Shown here one piece after another: positions 50,781-59,165 of a stretch of DNA of 64,000 bases; within the stretch, counting starts at the first letter, position 1, and each line of letters begins with the position of its first letter. A model generated the notes under the pieces. That model saw only the letters and a program-made list of their open reading frames with translations, was not told the DNA's origin and ran no database searches. The DNA is from Streptomyces nodosus (GTDB lineage: Bacteria > Actinomycetota > Actinomycetes > Streptomycetales > Streptomycetaceae), in the NCBI RefSeq assembly GCF_008704995.1, contig NZ_CP023747.1, forward strand, positions 3,932,501 through 3,996,500. The letters are read 5' to 3'. Position numbers and translations under genes: made by a program.

Positions 50781-53700
50781 GTTCGCGCAGCGCCGCGGCC
50801 CACAACTCCTCCCGTCCCAGGGCGGCGTACGCCGATCGCGCATCGGTGTACGCCGCCCGGTCGGCCTTCTCTGCTGCCTCCCGGCAACGGGCCGAGGACA
50901 GGGTGGGGAAGTCCCGGAGCACCTGCATCCGTTCCGCCAGCGCCATCAGCCGCACGGCCGCCGTGTCGCCCCCGGCCAGCCCGGCGAATCCGAGCGCCAG
51001 CAACGCCGTGCCGTACACCGGCAGTTCCGCCGGGGCCCGCTCACCCGAAGGGCCGCGCTCCGACCCGAGCAGCCGTTCCCGCAGCTGCCCGGCCAGTCCC
51101 GCCACCGGCTCCAGCCGGCCGTGCTGTGCGTGCGCCGTCAGCGCGGCCGCCTGCAACTGCAGCAACCACGGATCCAGGAACGGATCCCCGGCATGCGGCA
51201 GGCTGTCCTCGCGCATCTGCTCGACCGCCCGGCGCCACAGCCCGAGCCCGGTCTCGGTCAGCCCCCGGGCCAGTGCGATCTCCGCCCGGGCGGGCAGATC
51301 GGGGGCGAAGAGCCGGGAGTACTCCGGCTGCCGGTCCAGGGCCGTGAGCCCCAGCCAGTACTCCGCCTCGTCGACCTCGCCGCGCTGCAGACAGGCGAAC
51401 ACCAGCCCCCAGTGGACGCCGATCGAGTCCGACCACTCGCCGGACTCCTCGAGCGCGTCGCGCGCGGCCCGCAGATGCCGGTACGCCTCCGCACCACGCT
51501 CCGACTGCAGACACAGCTCGCTGATCCGCCCATGAACGAGCAGCATCATGGACGGATTGCCGAGCGGCCCCAGCACGTCGAGCGCCCGGCGGGCGCACTC
51601 CAGCGCCTGCTCCGTCCGGTGCTCGGACTCCCAGACATAGCTGGCGAGGCACGCCGCGACGCCCGCGACCATGGGCTGGTCGGCGTCGCACAGTTCCCGC
51701 AGCCGCGTGTACCGGGGCGGTTGCGTCTCCGGGACGGCGCACAGCACCACGGCCAGTCCCCGCAGCAGTGTGTCCGGCGGGGCGGACGGCAGCCGGCGCA
51801 GCGTGACCAGCTGACGTACGGCGTGCGGGCCGCGGCCCATGAAGAGGCCGGCCGTGCACACCGCAGCCGCGCTGCGGACCGCCTCGACGTCCTCGGGGCC
51901 GGGGCGGAAGTGCGACAGCGGTCCGCCGGTCTCGGCGGCGAGGGCGGCGAGCCGGGCGTAGTGGGTGTCGGTGGCCCACAAGGAGGCCAGCACGGCGGTG
52001 AGCGCCGCGACGGTGGGCCCGTCGTCGCGGGCCAGCGCGTACCGCAGCGCCAGCACGAAGTTGTCCTGCTCGGCCCGGATACGGACGATCGAGGACAGCG
52101 GGTCGCCGCTGAACAGCACGTCGTGGTGGGCACGCCCGAAGTCCCGGGCCCAGGAGAGGAACCGCTCGGTCACCGGCTCCTCCTCACCGGCCTCGGCGCG
52201 GCGGGCGGCGCTGAACTCCCTCAGCGTCTCCAGCATGTGGAAGCGCACCCCGGACGGGCCCTCACCCACCTTGATCAGGGACTGATCGGCCAGCTGCTCC
52301 AGCAGGGCCAGCGTGTCGCCCCGGTCACCGAGCAGATGCTCCGCCGCGTCCTCGGCGAAGCCCCCGGGGAACACCGACAACGCACGCAGCGCCGCCCGGC
52401 CGTCGGGCTCCAGCAGATTCCAGCTCCACTCGACCACGGCCCGGAGCGTGCGATGCCGCTCGGGCGCGTCGCGGGCGCCCCCGCGCAGCAGGGCGAAACG
52501 GTCCCGGAGCCGGTGCGAGATGTCGCCCACGGAGAGCACCCGTACCCGGGCCGCGGCGAGCTCCACGGCCAGCGGCAGCCCGTCCAGATGGCGGCAGATC
52601 TCGGCCACTTGGTCGGCGGGCAGTTCCACACCGGGCCGGGCGGCCCGCGCCCGCTGCTCGAAGAGGGCGGCCGAGACCGCCGGGGAAAGCTCCGGCAGGG
52701 CGTACAGGGACTCCGAGGTCAGGCCCAGCGGAGCCCGGCTGGTGGTCAGGATCCGCAGCTCCTTCGCGCGCGACACCAGCGCCTGGACGAGTCCGGCCAC
52801 GCCCCGGACCACCTGCTCGCAGTTGTCGAGGACCAGCAGCGCGGGGCCGGGGCCCAGCGCGGCGACGATGCCGCCCACCACGTCCGGGCCCGCGGTGAAC
52901 GGCCGGCCTTCCGCGGCGCCGACCGCCGAGGCCACCTCGTCGGCCACGCCCTCGTCGGCGGTGACACCGGCCAGCGGGACGAAGTGAACCACCGGCTGCT
53001 CGGCCGCCCGGCTCACCGCATGGGACAGCCGGGTCTTGCCGAGCCCGCCGGGACCGACCAGGGTGACCACCCGGACCTCGCGCAGCAGCCCGGTCACGGC
53101 GGCGAGGTCGGCGTCCCGCCCCAGCAGGGCGTTCGGCTCATGAGGCACCCCATGGCGGGCCGGTGGCACATCCGCGCCGAGCAGTTCCTGGTGCAGGGCC
53201 CTGAGCCCGGGGCCGGGACCGGTCCCCAACTCCTCGCGCAGCGCCCGGCGATAGGCGTCGTACCGGGTGAGCGCCGCGGCGCGGCCCGAGGTCGCGGCCT
53301 CGCAGCGCAGCAGTTCCGCCAGCACCTCCTCGTCCCGCGGAAGCTCCCGGGCCAGCCCGGCCAGCGGGGCGACCGCCTCCTCCCGCCGTCCCACCCGGGC
53401 CAGGGCCAGCGCCCGGGTGCGGGCCAGCGAACGGAGCACCCGGACCCGGTCGGCGCGCAGCGCCACCAGCGGATCGCGCAGATCCTCCCCGGACCCGGCG
53501 CCCAGGACCCCGTCCCAGAGGGCCAGGCCCGTCTCGGCCTGAGCCAGGGCACCCGGGTGGTCCCCGGCCCTCGCCCGCTCGGCGCTCCCCGTCTCGTACC
53601 GCAGCAGAGCGGAACTGTCGACCTGCGCCTCGTCCAGCGCCAGCCGGTACCCCGTCGGCGTGCTCACGATCAGCTCCGCCCCGAGCTGCGCCCTGAGCCT

Positions 53701-53895
53701 GGACACCAGGACCTGTGCCGCCTTGCCCGGGCGCTCCGGCAGATCGTCCGGCCACAGCCCCTCCACCAGCCGACCGGTGCTGCAGCCGGTGCGCAGCTCC
53801 TGCGCGAGCAACGCCAACAGGCCGCGCAGCCGTGGTGCGGTGATCTCCCGCCCGCGACAGGAGACGTGAGGCAGCAGCGTCAACTCGGTGGTCAC
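50758..53895 (-). CDS. AfsR/SARP-like regulator: OmpR-type DNA-binding, BTAD, NB-ARC ATPase and TPR region
   Basis: 1045 residues from GTG 53895. Order: winged-helix DNA-binding domain (about 5-90, G-L-L-A-L-L-A-Q-E-L and A-A-Q-V-L-V-S-R-L-R-A-Q-L-G), bacterial transcriptional activator domain (about 95-240), P-loop STAND ATPase (about 255-560) with G-P-G-G-L-G-K-T-R-L at 281-290, V-L-D-N-C-E-Q-V as Walker B and L-P-L-A-V-E-L-A-A-A-R, then a long helical TPR-like region (about 600-1045). This is the architecture of large SARP regulators that switch on secondary-metabolite or morphological genes. The nearest possible target is the drrAB-like exporter it converges on, or genes outside the window. 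Confidence 0.9.
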   Translation of the reverse strand: MTTELTLLPHVSCRGREITAPRLRGLLALLAQELRTGCSTGRLVEGLWPDDLPERPGKAAQVLVSRLRAQLGAELIVSTPTGYRLALDEAQVDSSALLRYETGSAERARAGDHPGALAQAETGLALWDGVLGAGSGEDLRDPLVALRADRVRVLRSLARTRALALARVGRREEAVAPLAGLARELPRDEEVLAELLRCEAATSGRAAALTRYDAYRRALREELGTGPGPGLRALHQELLGADVPPARHGVPHEPNALLGRDADLAAVTGLLREVRVVTLVGPGGLGKTRLSHAVSRAAEQPVVHFVPLAGVTADEGVADEVASAVGAAEGRPFTAGPDVVGGIVAALGPGPALLVLDNCEQVVRGVAGLVQALVSRAKELRILTTSRAPLGLTSESLYALPELSPAVSAALFEQRARAARPGVELPADQVAEICRHLDGLPLAVELAAARVRVLSVGDISHRLRDRFALLRGGARDAPERHRTLRAVVEWSWNLLEPDGRAALRALSVFPGGFAEDAAEHLLGDRGDTLALLEQLADQSLIKVGEGPSGVRFHMLETLREFSAARRAEAGEEEPVTERFLSWARDFGRAHHDVLFSGDPLSSIVRIRAEQDNFVLALRYALARDDGPTVAALTAVLASLWATDTHYARLAALAAETGGPLSHFRPGPEDVEAVRSAAAVCTAGLFMGRGPHAVRQLVTLRRLPSAPPDTLLRGLAVVLCAVPETQPPRYTRLRELCDADQPMVAGVAACLASYVWESEHRTEQALECARRALDVLGPLGNPSMMLLVHGRISELCLQSERGAEAYRHLRAARDALEESGEWSDSIGVHWGLVFACLQRGEVDEAEYWLGLTALDRQPEYSRLFAPDLPARAEIALARGLTETGLGLWRRAVEQMREDSLPHAGDPFLDPWLLQLQAAALTAHAQHGRLEPVAGLAGQLRERLLGSERGPSGERAPAELPVYGTALLALGFAGLAGGDTAAVRLMALAERMQVLRDFPTLSSARCREAAEKADRAAYTDARSAYAALGREELWAAALRELNAGAHG

Positions 53896-54186
53896 GCCAG
53901 CAGGTTAACCAGCGGAGCACCGGACGCACCCGCGAAAACCTCGCGCGGTGGCCCGGCGGAAGGGCGCGCGGCTCCGGCGGCGTCGACCAGTGCGTATCCA
54001 CGGGTCCGCTCCGCCCTCCTCCGGGCACATGCTCGTGGAGTGCCCCGGTGTCCGCCCGAGCGGATCAGCCGCAGTGGCGGCGGCGGGAGACGTCCGTAGG
54101 CTTGATCGGGTAGGTCGACCGGGCTCCCGTGCGAGGGGCCGCCGTGTGTGGTGCTTTCAAGAGGTGCATTCAGGAGGAGACACACC

Positions 54187-54687
54187 ATGACCGCTTCCCC
54201 CGGAGGCTCCCGGCGTTCGGAGACCGGTGTCACCCGGTTCACGGCCTCGCCGCAGCTCGCCCGAGCGTTGCAGCAGATCCTGGTGGATCTTGTGGAACTG
54301 CATCTCCAGGGGAAACAGGCCCACTGGAACGTGGTCGGCCACAACTTCCGTGATCTGCACCTGCAGCTCGACGAGATCGTCGACGACGCCCGGGAGTCGG
54401 CCGATGTCATCGCCGAACGGATGCGCGCACTCGACAAATGGCCGGACGGCCGGTCCGACACCGTGACGGCGAGCACCACACTGCCCCCGTTCCCGGAAGG
54501 GGAGCTGAGCGTGAGTGCCGTCGTCGACCTCGTCACCACCCGGCTGTACGCCACCGTCGACACCGTGCGCACCCACCACGACCAGGTCGACGGCGAGGAC
54601 CCCTCCACCGCCGACCTGCTGCACGGGATCATCGTCACCCTGGAGAAGCACGCCTGGATGGTCGGCGCGGAGAACCGCACCCCCTGA
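54187..54687 (+). CDS. dps: Dps family ferritin-like protein
   Basis: 166 residues from ATG 54187, with AGGAGGAG upstream. Four-helix ferritin-like fold; the interfacial ferroxidase-site residues typical of Dps are present: His46 in Q-A-H-W-N-V-V-G, His58 in D-L-H-L-Q-L-D-E (with Asp62), and Asp73/Glu77 in A-D-V-I-A-E-R. It would form a dodecamer that oxidises and stores iron and may bind DNA; the N-terminal tail has only a few Arg residues (R9, R10, R17). It is divergent from the SARP-like gene across 291 bases and ends 10 bases from the convergent histidine kinase stop, without an evident terminator. Confidence 0.92.
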   Translation: MTASPGGSRRSETGVTRFTASPQLARALQQILVDLVELHLQGKQAHWNVVGHNFRDLHLQLDEIVDDARESADVIAERMRALDKWPDGRSDTVTASTTLPPFPEGELSVSAVVDLVTTRLYATVDTVRTHHDQVDGEDPSTADLLHGIIVTLEKHAWMVGAENRTP

Positions 54688-54697
54688 CACCGGTCGT

Positions 54698-55867
54698 TCA
54701 GCCTCCGGCGCAGGGCAGCGCCACCGTGATGCTCAGCCCTCCCCGGGGACCCGGTTCGGCGGTCAGGTCCGCGTCGTGGACGGCGGCGACGGCCGAGACG
54801 ATGGACAGCCCGAGGCCGTGTCCGTCCGGACTCCCGGTCCGGGACGCAAGGCGCTGGAAGGGCTGGAACAGCGTGCCGATACGGTCCGGCGGTATCGTCG
54901 GCCCGCTGTTGACCACCCGCAGGAACGCTCGCCCGTGCGCGGTCCCGGTGACCACCCGCACCCAGCCGCCGGGCACGTTGTACCGCAGGGCGTTGTCGAC
55001 CAGATTGGCGACCAGGCGCTCCATCAGCCGGGGGTCACCCGCGGCGGGCGCCGGTGCGAGCGCCGGCTCCACGCCGGTCTCCTGGGGGCCGCGGTCCCGC
55101 AGCACCGCCCCGACGACCCGGGCGAGGTCGAAGGGCTCGTGCCGGTCCAGACCCCGCTCGCTGCGGGCGAGCATCAGCAGCGCCTCGATGAGCCGTTCCT
55201 GGTGTTCCCCGGCGGCCAGGACCCGTTCGCACACCCGGCGCAGCGAGTGAGCGTCCGCCGCGGGGTCGGCCAGCGCGACCTCGATCATCGCCCGCTGCAG
55301 GGTGAGCGGGGTGCGCAGCTCGTGGGAGGCGTTGGCGGCGAAGCGCTTCTGCGCGGCGAACGCGGTGTCCAGGCGGCCCAGCAGGTCGTCGATGGTGTCG
55401 CCGAGGTCCTTCAGCTCGTCGTCCGGACCCGCGACGGCGAGACGTGCGTGGAGATTGCGCGCGGAGATGTGCCTGGCCTTGTCGGTCATCATCCGCACCG
55501 GACGCAGCGCCCGCCCGGCCATCAGCCAGCCCAGGCCCACCGAGACCGTCGACATCAGCCCGAGGGCGACGGCCGACTGGGTGAGCAGCTGCCGCAGCAT
55601 CGCCTCACGCTGCTCCAGGGCGCGCCGGCCCATCACCTGGTGCAGCAGCTCGGAGTCGACCGCCTGGAACAGCAGGCTCGATCCGCTTCTGGTGGAGACG
55701 AACAACCGGGGGGTGCCGCTGTTCGCGACCAGGAGATAGGTGATGAGCAGCAGCGCCGCCGAGGAGACCAGGAACAGTGCGCCGTAGAGCGCGGTCAGCC
55801 GGAGCCGGACCGTCCAGCGAATGCGGCGGGGCACCCGGCCCACCGGCTCAGATGCGGTAGCCGGCAT
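54698..55867 (-). CDS. Sensor histidine kinase
   Basis: 389 residues from ATG 55867. Two membrane helices (about 24-48 and 95-118) flank a short extracytoplasmic sensor of about 45 residues, followed by HAMP (about 119-170), the dimerisation/phosphoacceptor helix with F-A-A-N-A-S-H-E-L-R-T-P-L (His182) and an ATPase domain with L-V-D-N-A-L-R-Y-N, and G-H-G-L-G-L-S-I-V. The start overlaps the response regulator stop by 20 bases, so the two are co-translated. With the adjacent lipoprotein/efflux operon it probably senses envelope stress or an exported compound. Confidence 0.93.
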   Translation of the reverse strand: MPATASEPVGRVPRRIRWTVRLRLTALYGALFLVSSAALLLITYLLVANSGTPRLFVSTRSGSSLLFQAVDSELLHQVMGRRALEQREAMLRQLLTQSAVALGLMSTVSVGLGWLMAGRALRPVRMMTDKARHISARNLHARLAVAGPDDELKDLGDTIDDLLGRLDTAFAAQKRFAANASHELRTPLTLQRAMIEVALADPAADAHSLRRVCERVLAAGEHQERLIEALLMLARSERGLDRHEPFDLARVVGAVLRDRGPQETGVEPALAPAPAAGDPRLMERLVANLVDNALRYNVPGGWVRVVTGTAHGRAFLRVVNSGPTIPPDRIGTLFQPFQRLASRTGSPDGHGLGLSIVSAVAAVHDADLTAEPGPRGGLSITVALPCAGG

Positions 55868-56501
55868 GGGGCACCGTCTCGATCACCGGCGGGTCGCCCA
55901 GCTTGCGGCGCAGCCGGCTGATCGTGACCTTGACCGTGTTGGTGAAGGGATCGGCCGCCTGGTCCCAGGCGCGCTCGAGAAGCTCCTCCGCGGACACCAC
56001 ACTGCTGCGGGCGGCCAGCAGCAGCTCCAGTACGGCGAACTCCTTCGGGGACAGCTCGAGCCGTCGGCCGTCGCGCCGCGCCGTGCGCCGGGCCGAGTCG
56101 AGGATGAGGTCGCCATGGGTGAGCACCGGGGGCAGCGCGGGCTGGGTCCGCCGGGCCAGGGCGCGCACCCGGGCGATCAGTTCGGCGAAGGCGAAGGGCT
56201 TGGTGAGGTAGTCGTCCGCGCCGAGGCCGAGGCCGTCGACGCGGTCCTCGACGGTGCCCGAGGCGGTGAGCATCAGAATGCGGGCGCGGCCGCCCTCCTC
56301 GACCAGCGTCCGGCACACCTCGTCGCCGTGCAGGACGGGCAGGTCGCGGTCGAGGACGACGACGTCGTAGTCGTGGAGCGTCGCCAGATAGACGGCCTCC
56401 CGGCCGTCGAGGGCGAGGTCGACGGCCATTCCGTCCTGCCGCAGCCCCATGGCCACGGTCTCGGCCAGCTCCATGTGGTCTTCGGCGATGAGTACGCGCA
56501 T
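55848..56501 (-). CDS. OmpR-family response regulator
   Basis: 217 residues from ATG 56501 (TTG 56510 would add three codons). Receiver domain (1-120) with I-A-E-D-H acidic pocket, phosphoacceptor Asp51 in V-V-V-L-D-R-D-L-P and T-K-P-F near residue 100; C-terminal winged helix (about 125-217) with L-S-P-K-E-F-A-V-L-E-L-L-L and N-T-V-K-V-T-I-S-R-L-R-R-K-L. No Shine-Dalgarno is visible, so a leaderless message is likely. The divergent lipoprotein/efflux operon begins 89 bases away, with a perfect inverted repeat between (56522-56570), the probable binding site of this regulator. Confidence 0.94.
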   Translation of the reverse strand: MRVLIAEDHMELAETVAMGLRQDGMAVDLALDGREAVYLATLHDYDVVVLDRDLPVLHGDEVCRTLVEEGGRARILMLTASGTVEDRVDGLGLGADDYLTKPFAFAELIARVRALARRTQPALPPVLTHGDLILDSARRTARRDGRRLELSPKEFAVLELLLAARSSVVSAEELLERAWDQAADPFTNTVKVTISRLRRKLGDPPVIETVPHAGYRI

Positions 56502-56521
56502 ATCGGACAAGGATGCAGGAG

Positions 56522-56570
56522 GGGCGGTTACACCGGGATAACAGCGGACGTTCCCGTGGTGTAACCGCCC
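56522..56570. promoter_or_regulatory. Perfect inverted repeat between response regulator and efflux operon
   Basis: GGGCGGTTACACC at 56522-56534 and its exact complement GGTGTAACCGCCC at 56558-56570, separated by 23 bases. Arm starts are 36 bases apart. It sits 20 bases from each divergent start codon, so it overlaps both promoters, and is a likely binding site for the OmpR-type regulator. Confidence 0.75.
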
Positions 56571-56590
56571 GGGCGGTAGCCCTTGACCCC

Positions 56591-57145
56591 ATGGTCAAGA
56601 CACATAGACGAACAGTCGTACGAGCCATCCCGGTGGCCTCCCTGCTTCTCGCCGGGGCGCTGCTGACGGGCTGCTCGGGTTCCTCCTCGGACTCGGCGGA
56701 CTCCGGCGGCGGGGCGAGCGCGTCTCCCACCGCTCCCGAGGACCGCGCGCTGGCCTACTCACAGTGCATGCGCGACAACGGCGTCGCCGGCTTCCCGGAC
56801 CCGCCCGAGGGCGGCGGCGGTATCAAGATCGGCCCGGACAGCGGGCTGGATCCCAACTCCGACGCGTTCAAGAAGGCGCAGGAGGCCTGCCAGGACCTGT
56901 CCCCGCAGGGCCAGAACGCCGGCGGCGGCACGATCGACCCGGTGAAGGCGGCCGAGTGGGCGACCTGCCTGCGGAAGAACGGGCTGCCCGACTTCCCCGA
57001 CCCGGAGATCAAGGGCGGCTCGATGCAGATCGACATGAGCGGGCTCGACCCGCAGGGCGACACCTTCCAGAAGGCGATGGCGACCTGCCAGGACAAGCGG
57101 CCCGCCGGCGGCATCATGCTCAAGGGCAACGGGGGTGGCCAGTGA
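56591..57145 (+). CDS. Secreted lipoprotein with two Cys-pair repeats
   Basis: 184 residues from ATG 56591. A lipoprotein signal peptide ends in L-L-T-G-C, giving lipidated Cys28, followed by a Ser/Gly linker. The rest is an internal duplication: module 1 (C59-M-R-D-N-G ... F-P-D-P ... G-L-D-P-N-S-D-A-F-K-K ... C100) and module 2 (C126-L-R-K-N-G ... F-P-D-P ... G-L-D-P-Q-G-D-T-F-Q-K ... C166), each likely closed by one disulfide. It begins the operon: the stop overlaps the next start by four bases (GTGA), and the later genes encode a MacAB-like exporter. The function is unknown; a substrate-capturing or sensing role is possible. Confidence 0.8.
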   Translation: MVKTHRRTVVRAIPVASLLLAGALLTGCSGSSSDSADSGGGASASPTAPEDRALAYSQCMRDNGVAGFPDPPEGGGGIKIGPDSGLDPNSDAFKKAQEACQDLSPQGQNAGGGTIDPVKAAEWATCLRKNGLPDFPDPEIKGGSMQIDMSGLDPQGDTFQKAMATCQDKRPAGGIMLKGNGGGQ

Positions 57146-58461
57146 CCCTCCAGGACCGCACCGATCGCACCGACCGCAGGGACCACGCCGATCGCATCGA
57201 CCGCACGGACCAAGCCGATCGCACCGACCGGATGAACCACGCCGACCGCCCCGGCGCACGGCCGGCCGCCCACCTCGACGGCAACGCCCCTGCGGCCGAT
57301 CCCGCACCCCCACGGCGCAGGCGCCGGCCGCTGCGCACCGCGCTGGTCGTGCTCGCCGCGCTGGTCGTCGCCGGGGCCGCCGGGGTGGCCGCCACCGGGA
57401 CCCTGGGCGGCGGCGGGGACGAGCAGGCCTCGGCCGCGCCCTCCGGCCCGCCGAGGACGGCCACGGTCGAGCAGCGGACGCTGACCCGCACCCAGACCGT
57501 GGCGGGCACCCTCGGCTACGGCACCACGACCCCCGTCGTCGCCCCCGCCTCCTCCGGGGCGGACGCGGGCAGCGGCGGGTCCGCGAGAAACGCCGACGGC
57601 CCGGGCCCGGAGATCATCACGGCGCTGCCCGGCGAGGGCGACACCATCCGGCGCGGCGGGTCGGTGTACAGCGTGGACGATCAGAGGGTGCCCCTGTTGT
57701 ACGGCTCGATCCCCCTGTACCGCACGCTCCGGACGGGCAGCGAGGGCAAGGACGTGGCGATGCTGGAGAAGAACCTGGCCGCGCTCGGCTACACCGGCTT
57801 CACCGCGGACGACGCCTACACCGAGGGCACCGCCGAGGCCGTTCGTGCCTGGCAGGAGGACCTCGGTCGCGAGCAGACCGGGACCGTGGGCCCCGGCGAG
57901 GCCGTGGTCGCCCCCGGCGCCCGGCGCGTCGCCGAGGTCAAGGCCGCGCTCGGCACCGTACCCACCGGGGAGATCCTGACCTGGAGCGGCACCGAACGGG
58001 CCGTCGGCGTCGATCTCGATGTGCGGTACGAGGACCTCGTCGACGAGGGTACGAAGGCCGACATCGAACTCCCCGACGGCACCTCGGTGGAGGCCACGGT
58101 CACCGAGGTCGGCACCGCCGCCACCGCGGCCTCGTCCGGGGGCAACGGGGGCGGCCAGGGCTCCGGCGGCTCCTCGAACGCCACCCTTCCGGTCCGGCTC
58201 TCCGTCAAGGACCAGAAGAAGCTGGGCCGTTATCAGGCCGCCCCGGTGGACGTGACCCTCAGGGCCGAGACCCGCAAGGACGTTCTCGCGGTGCCGGTCG
58301 AGGCGCTGACCGCACGGCGGGAGGGCGGCTATGCCGTGCAGGCCGTCCGCGGCGGCGCGGTCGAGTATCTCCCCGTGAAACTCGGCATCTTCGCGGGCGG
58401 CCTGGTCGAGATCTCCGGCGACGGCATCACCGCGGGCCTGACCGTGGGGGTCCCCCGGTGA
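57142..58461 (+). CDS. Membrane-fusion/adaptor protein with peptidoglycan-binding domain
   Basis: 439 residues from GTG 57142, coupled to the lipoprotein gene. The first 35 residues are an unusual run of D-R-T-D-R and H-A-D-R units; a single membrane helix lies at about 67-88. The outside part contains a segment with I-I-T-A-L-P-G-E-G-D-T-I like biotinyl-lipoyl adaptor domains, a PG_binding_1 domain (about 200-250, V-A-M-L-E-K-N-L-A-A-L-G-Y), a Gly/Ser linker and a beta-barrel C-terminus. It is the MacA/HlyD-like partner of the ABC transporter encoded by the next two genes, with which it overlaps (GTGA). Confidence 0.87.
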   Translation: MTLQDRTDRTDRRDHADRIDRTDQADRTDRMNHADRPGARPAAHLDGNAPAADPAPPRRRRRPLRTALVVLAALVVAGAAGVAATGTLGGGGDEQASAAPSGPPRTATVEQRTLTRTQTVAGTLGYGTTTPVVAPASSGADAGSGGSARNADGPGPEIITALPGEGDTIRRGGSVYSVDDQRVPLLYGSIPLYRTLRTGSEGKDVAMLEKNLAALGYTGFTADDAYTEGTAEAVRAWQEDLGREQTGTVGPGEAVVAPGARRVAEVKAALGTVPTGEILTWSGTERAVGVDLDVRYEDLVDEGTKADIELPDGTSVEATVTEVGTAATAASSGGNGGGQGSGGSSNATLPVRLSVKDQKKLGRYQAAPVDVTLRAETRKDVLAVPVEALTARREGGYAVQAVRGGAVEYLPVKLGIFAGGLVEISGDGITAGLTVGVPR

Positions 58462-59165
58462 TACCGCCCGTCGTGGAACTGACCGCGGTGTCCAGGACCT
58501 ATGGGGAGGTGACTGCCCTGGCCGGCGCCGATCTCACCGTCCAGCGCGGGGAGTTGCTCGCCATCGTCGGCCCGTCCGGTTCCGGCAAGTCCACCCTGCT
58601 CAACATCATGGGCACCCTCGGCCGCCCGACCTCCGGCACCGTGCGCATCGACGGCCACGACATCGGTGAGCTGAGCGACCGGGAACTGTCCGCGCTGCGC
58701 GCCGGCACCATCGGGTTCGTCTTCCAGGCCTTCCATCTCGCCCCCGGTGTCCCCGCCGTGGACTCCGTCGCCGACGGACTGCTCTACAGCGGCCGCCCGC
58801 TGCGCGAACGCCGCAGTCTGGCCGAGGCGGCGCTGCACCGGGTCGGCCTCGGCCACCGGCTCCACAACGAGCCGCACCAGCTCTCGGGCGGGGAGAAGCA
58901 GCGCGTGGCCATCGCCCGTGCCGTGCTCGGCGACCCGCCGCTGCTGCTGGCCGACGAACCGACCGGCGCGCTGGACTCCCGCTCCGGCGCGGTGGTGATG
59001 GAGCTGCTGCACGAACTGCACGCCGCCGGAACCACCGTCGTGGTCATCACCCACGACCGGGACATCGCCGCCTCGCTCCCGCGCGAGGTCCGTATCAAGG
59101 ACGGCCGTGTGGAACACGACTCGGGTGCACCGGCCGCCCCCGTACGCGACGAGGTGGTCGTATGA
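58458..59165 (+). CDS. MacB/LolD-type ABC transporter ATP-binding protein
   Basis: 235 residues from GTG 58458, overlapping the adaptor stop by four bases. Walker A is G-P-S-G-S-G-K-S-T (38-46), the Q-loop F-V-F-Q-A-F-H-L, signature L-S-G-G-E-K-Q-R-V-A-I-A, and Walker B L-L-L-A-D-E-P-T-G-A-L-D, as in the LolD/MacB/FtsE subfamily that powers mechanotransmission rather than classical transport. It has a short C-terminal tail. It pairs with the FtsX-like permease that follows; together with the adaptor it should extrude a compound or peptide. Confidence 0.93.
   Translation: MIPPVVELTAVSRTYGEVTALAGADLTVQRGELLAIVGPSGSGKSTLLNIMGTLGRPTSGTVRIDGHDIGELSDRELSALRAGTIGFVFQAFHLAPGVPAVDSVADGLLYSGRPLRERRSLAEAALHRVGLGHRLHNEPHQLSGGEKQRVAIARAVLGDPPLLLADEPTGALDSRSGAVVMELLHELHAAGTTVVVITHDRDIAASLPREVRIKDGRVEHDSGAPAAPVRDEVVV

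Noticed and set aside
49009..53895. SARP regulator proven to control the drrAB-like genes
   Set aside because: Convergent neighbours only. I found no heptameric direct repeats typical of SARP sites upstream of the exporter; the 48957-48989 repeats are too irregular to claim.
50764..54099. 1111-codon open frame on the plus strand
   Set aside because: It is antisense to the SARP/NB-ARC regulator, whose domains and motifs are continuous on the minus strand. The plus-strand translation is low-complexity Arg/Gln/Gly with no motif.
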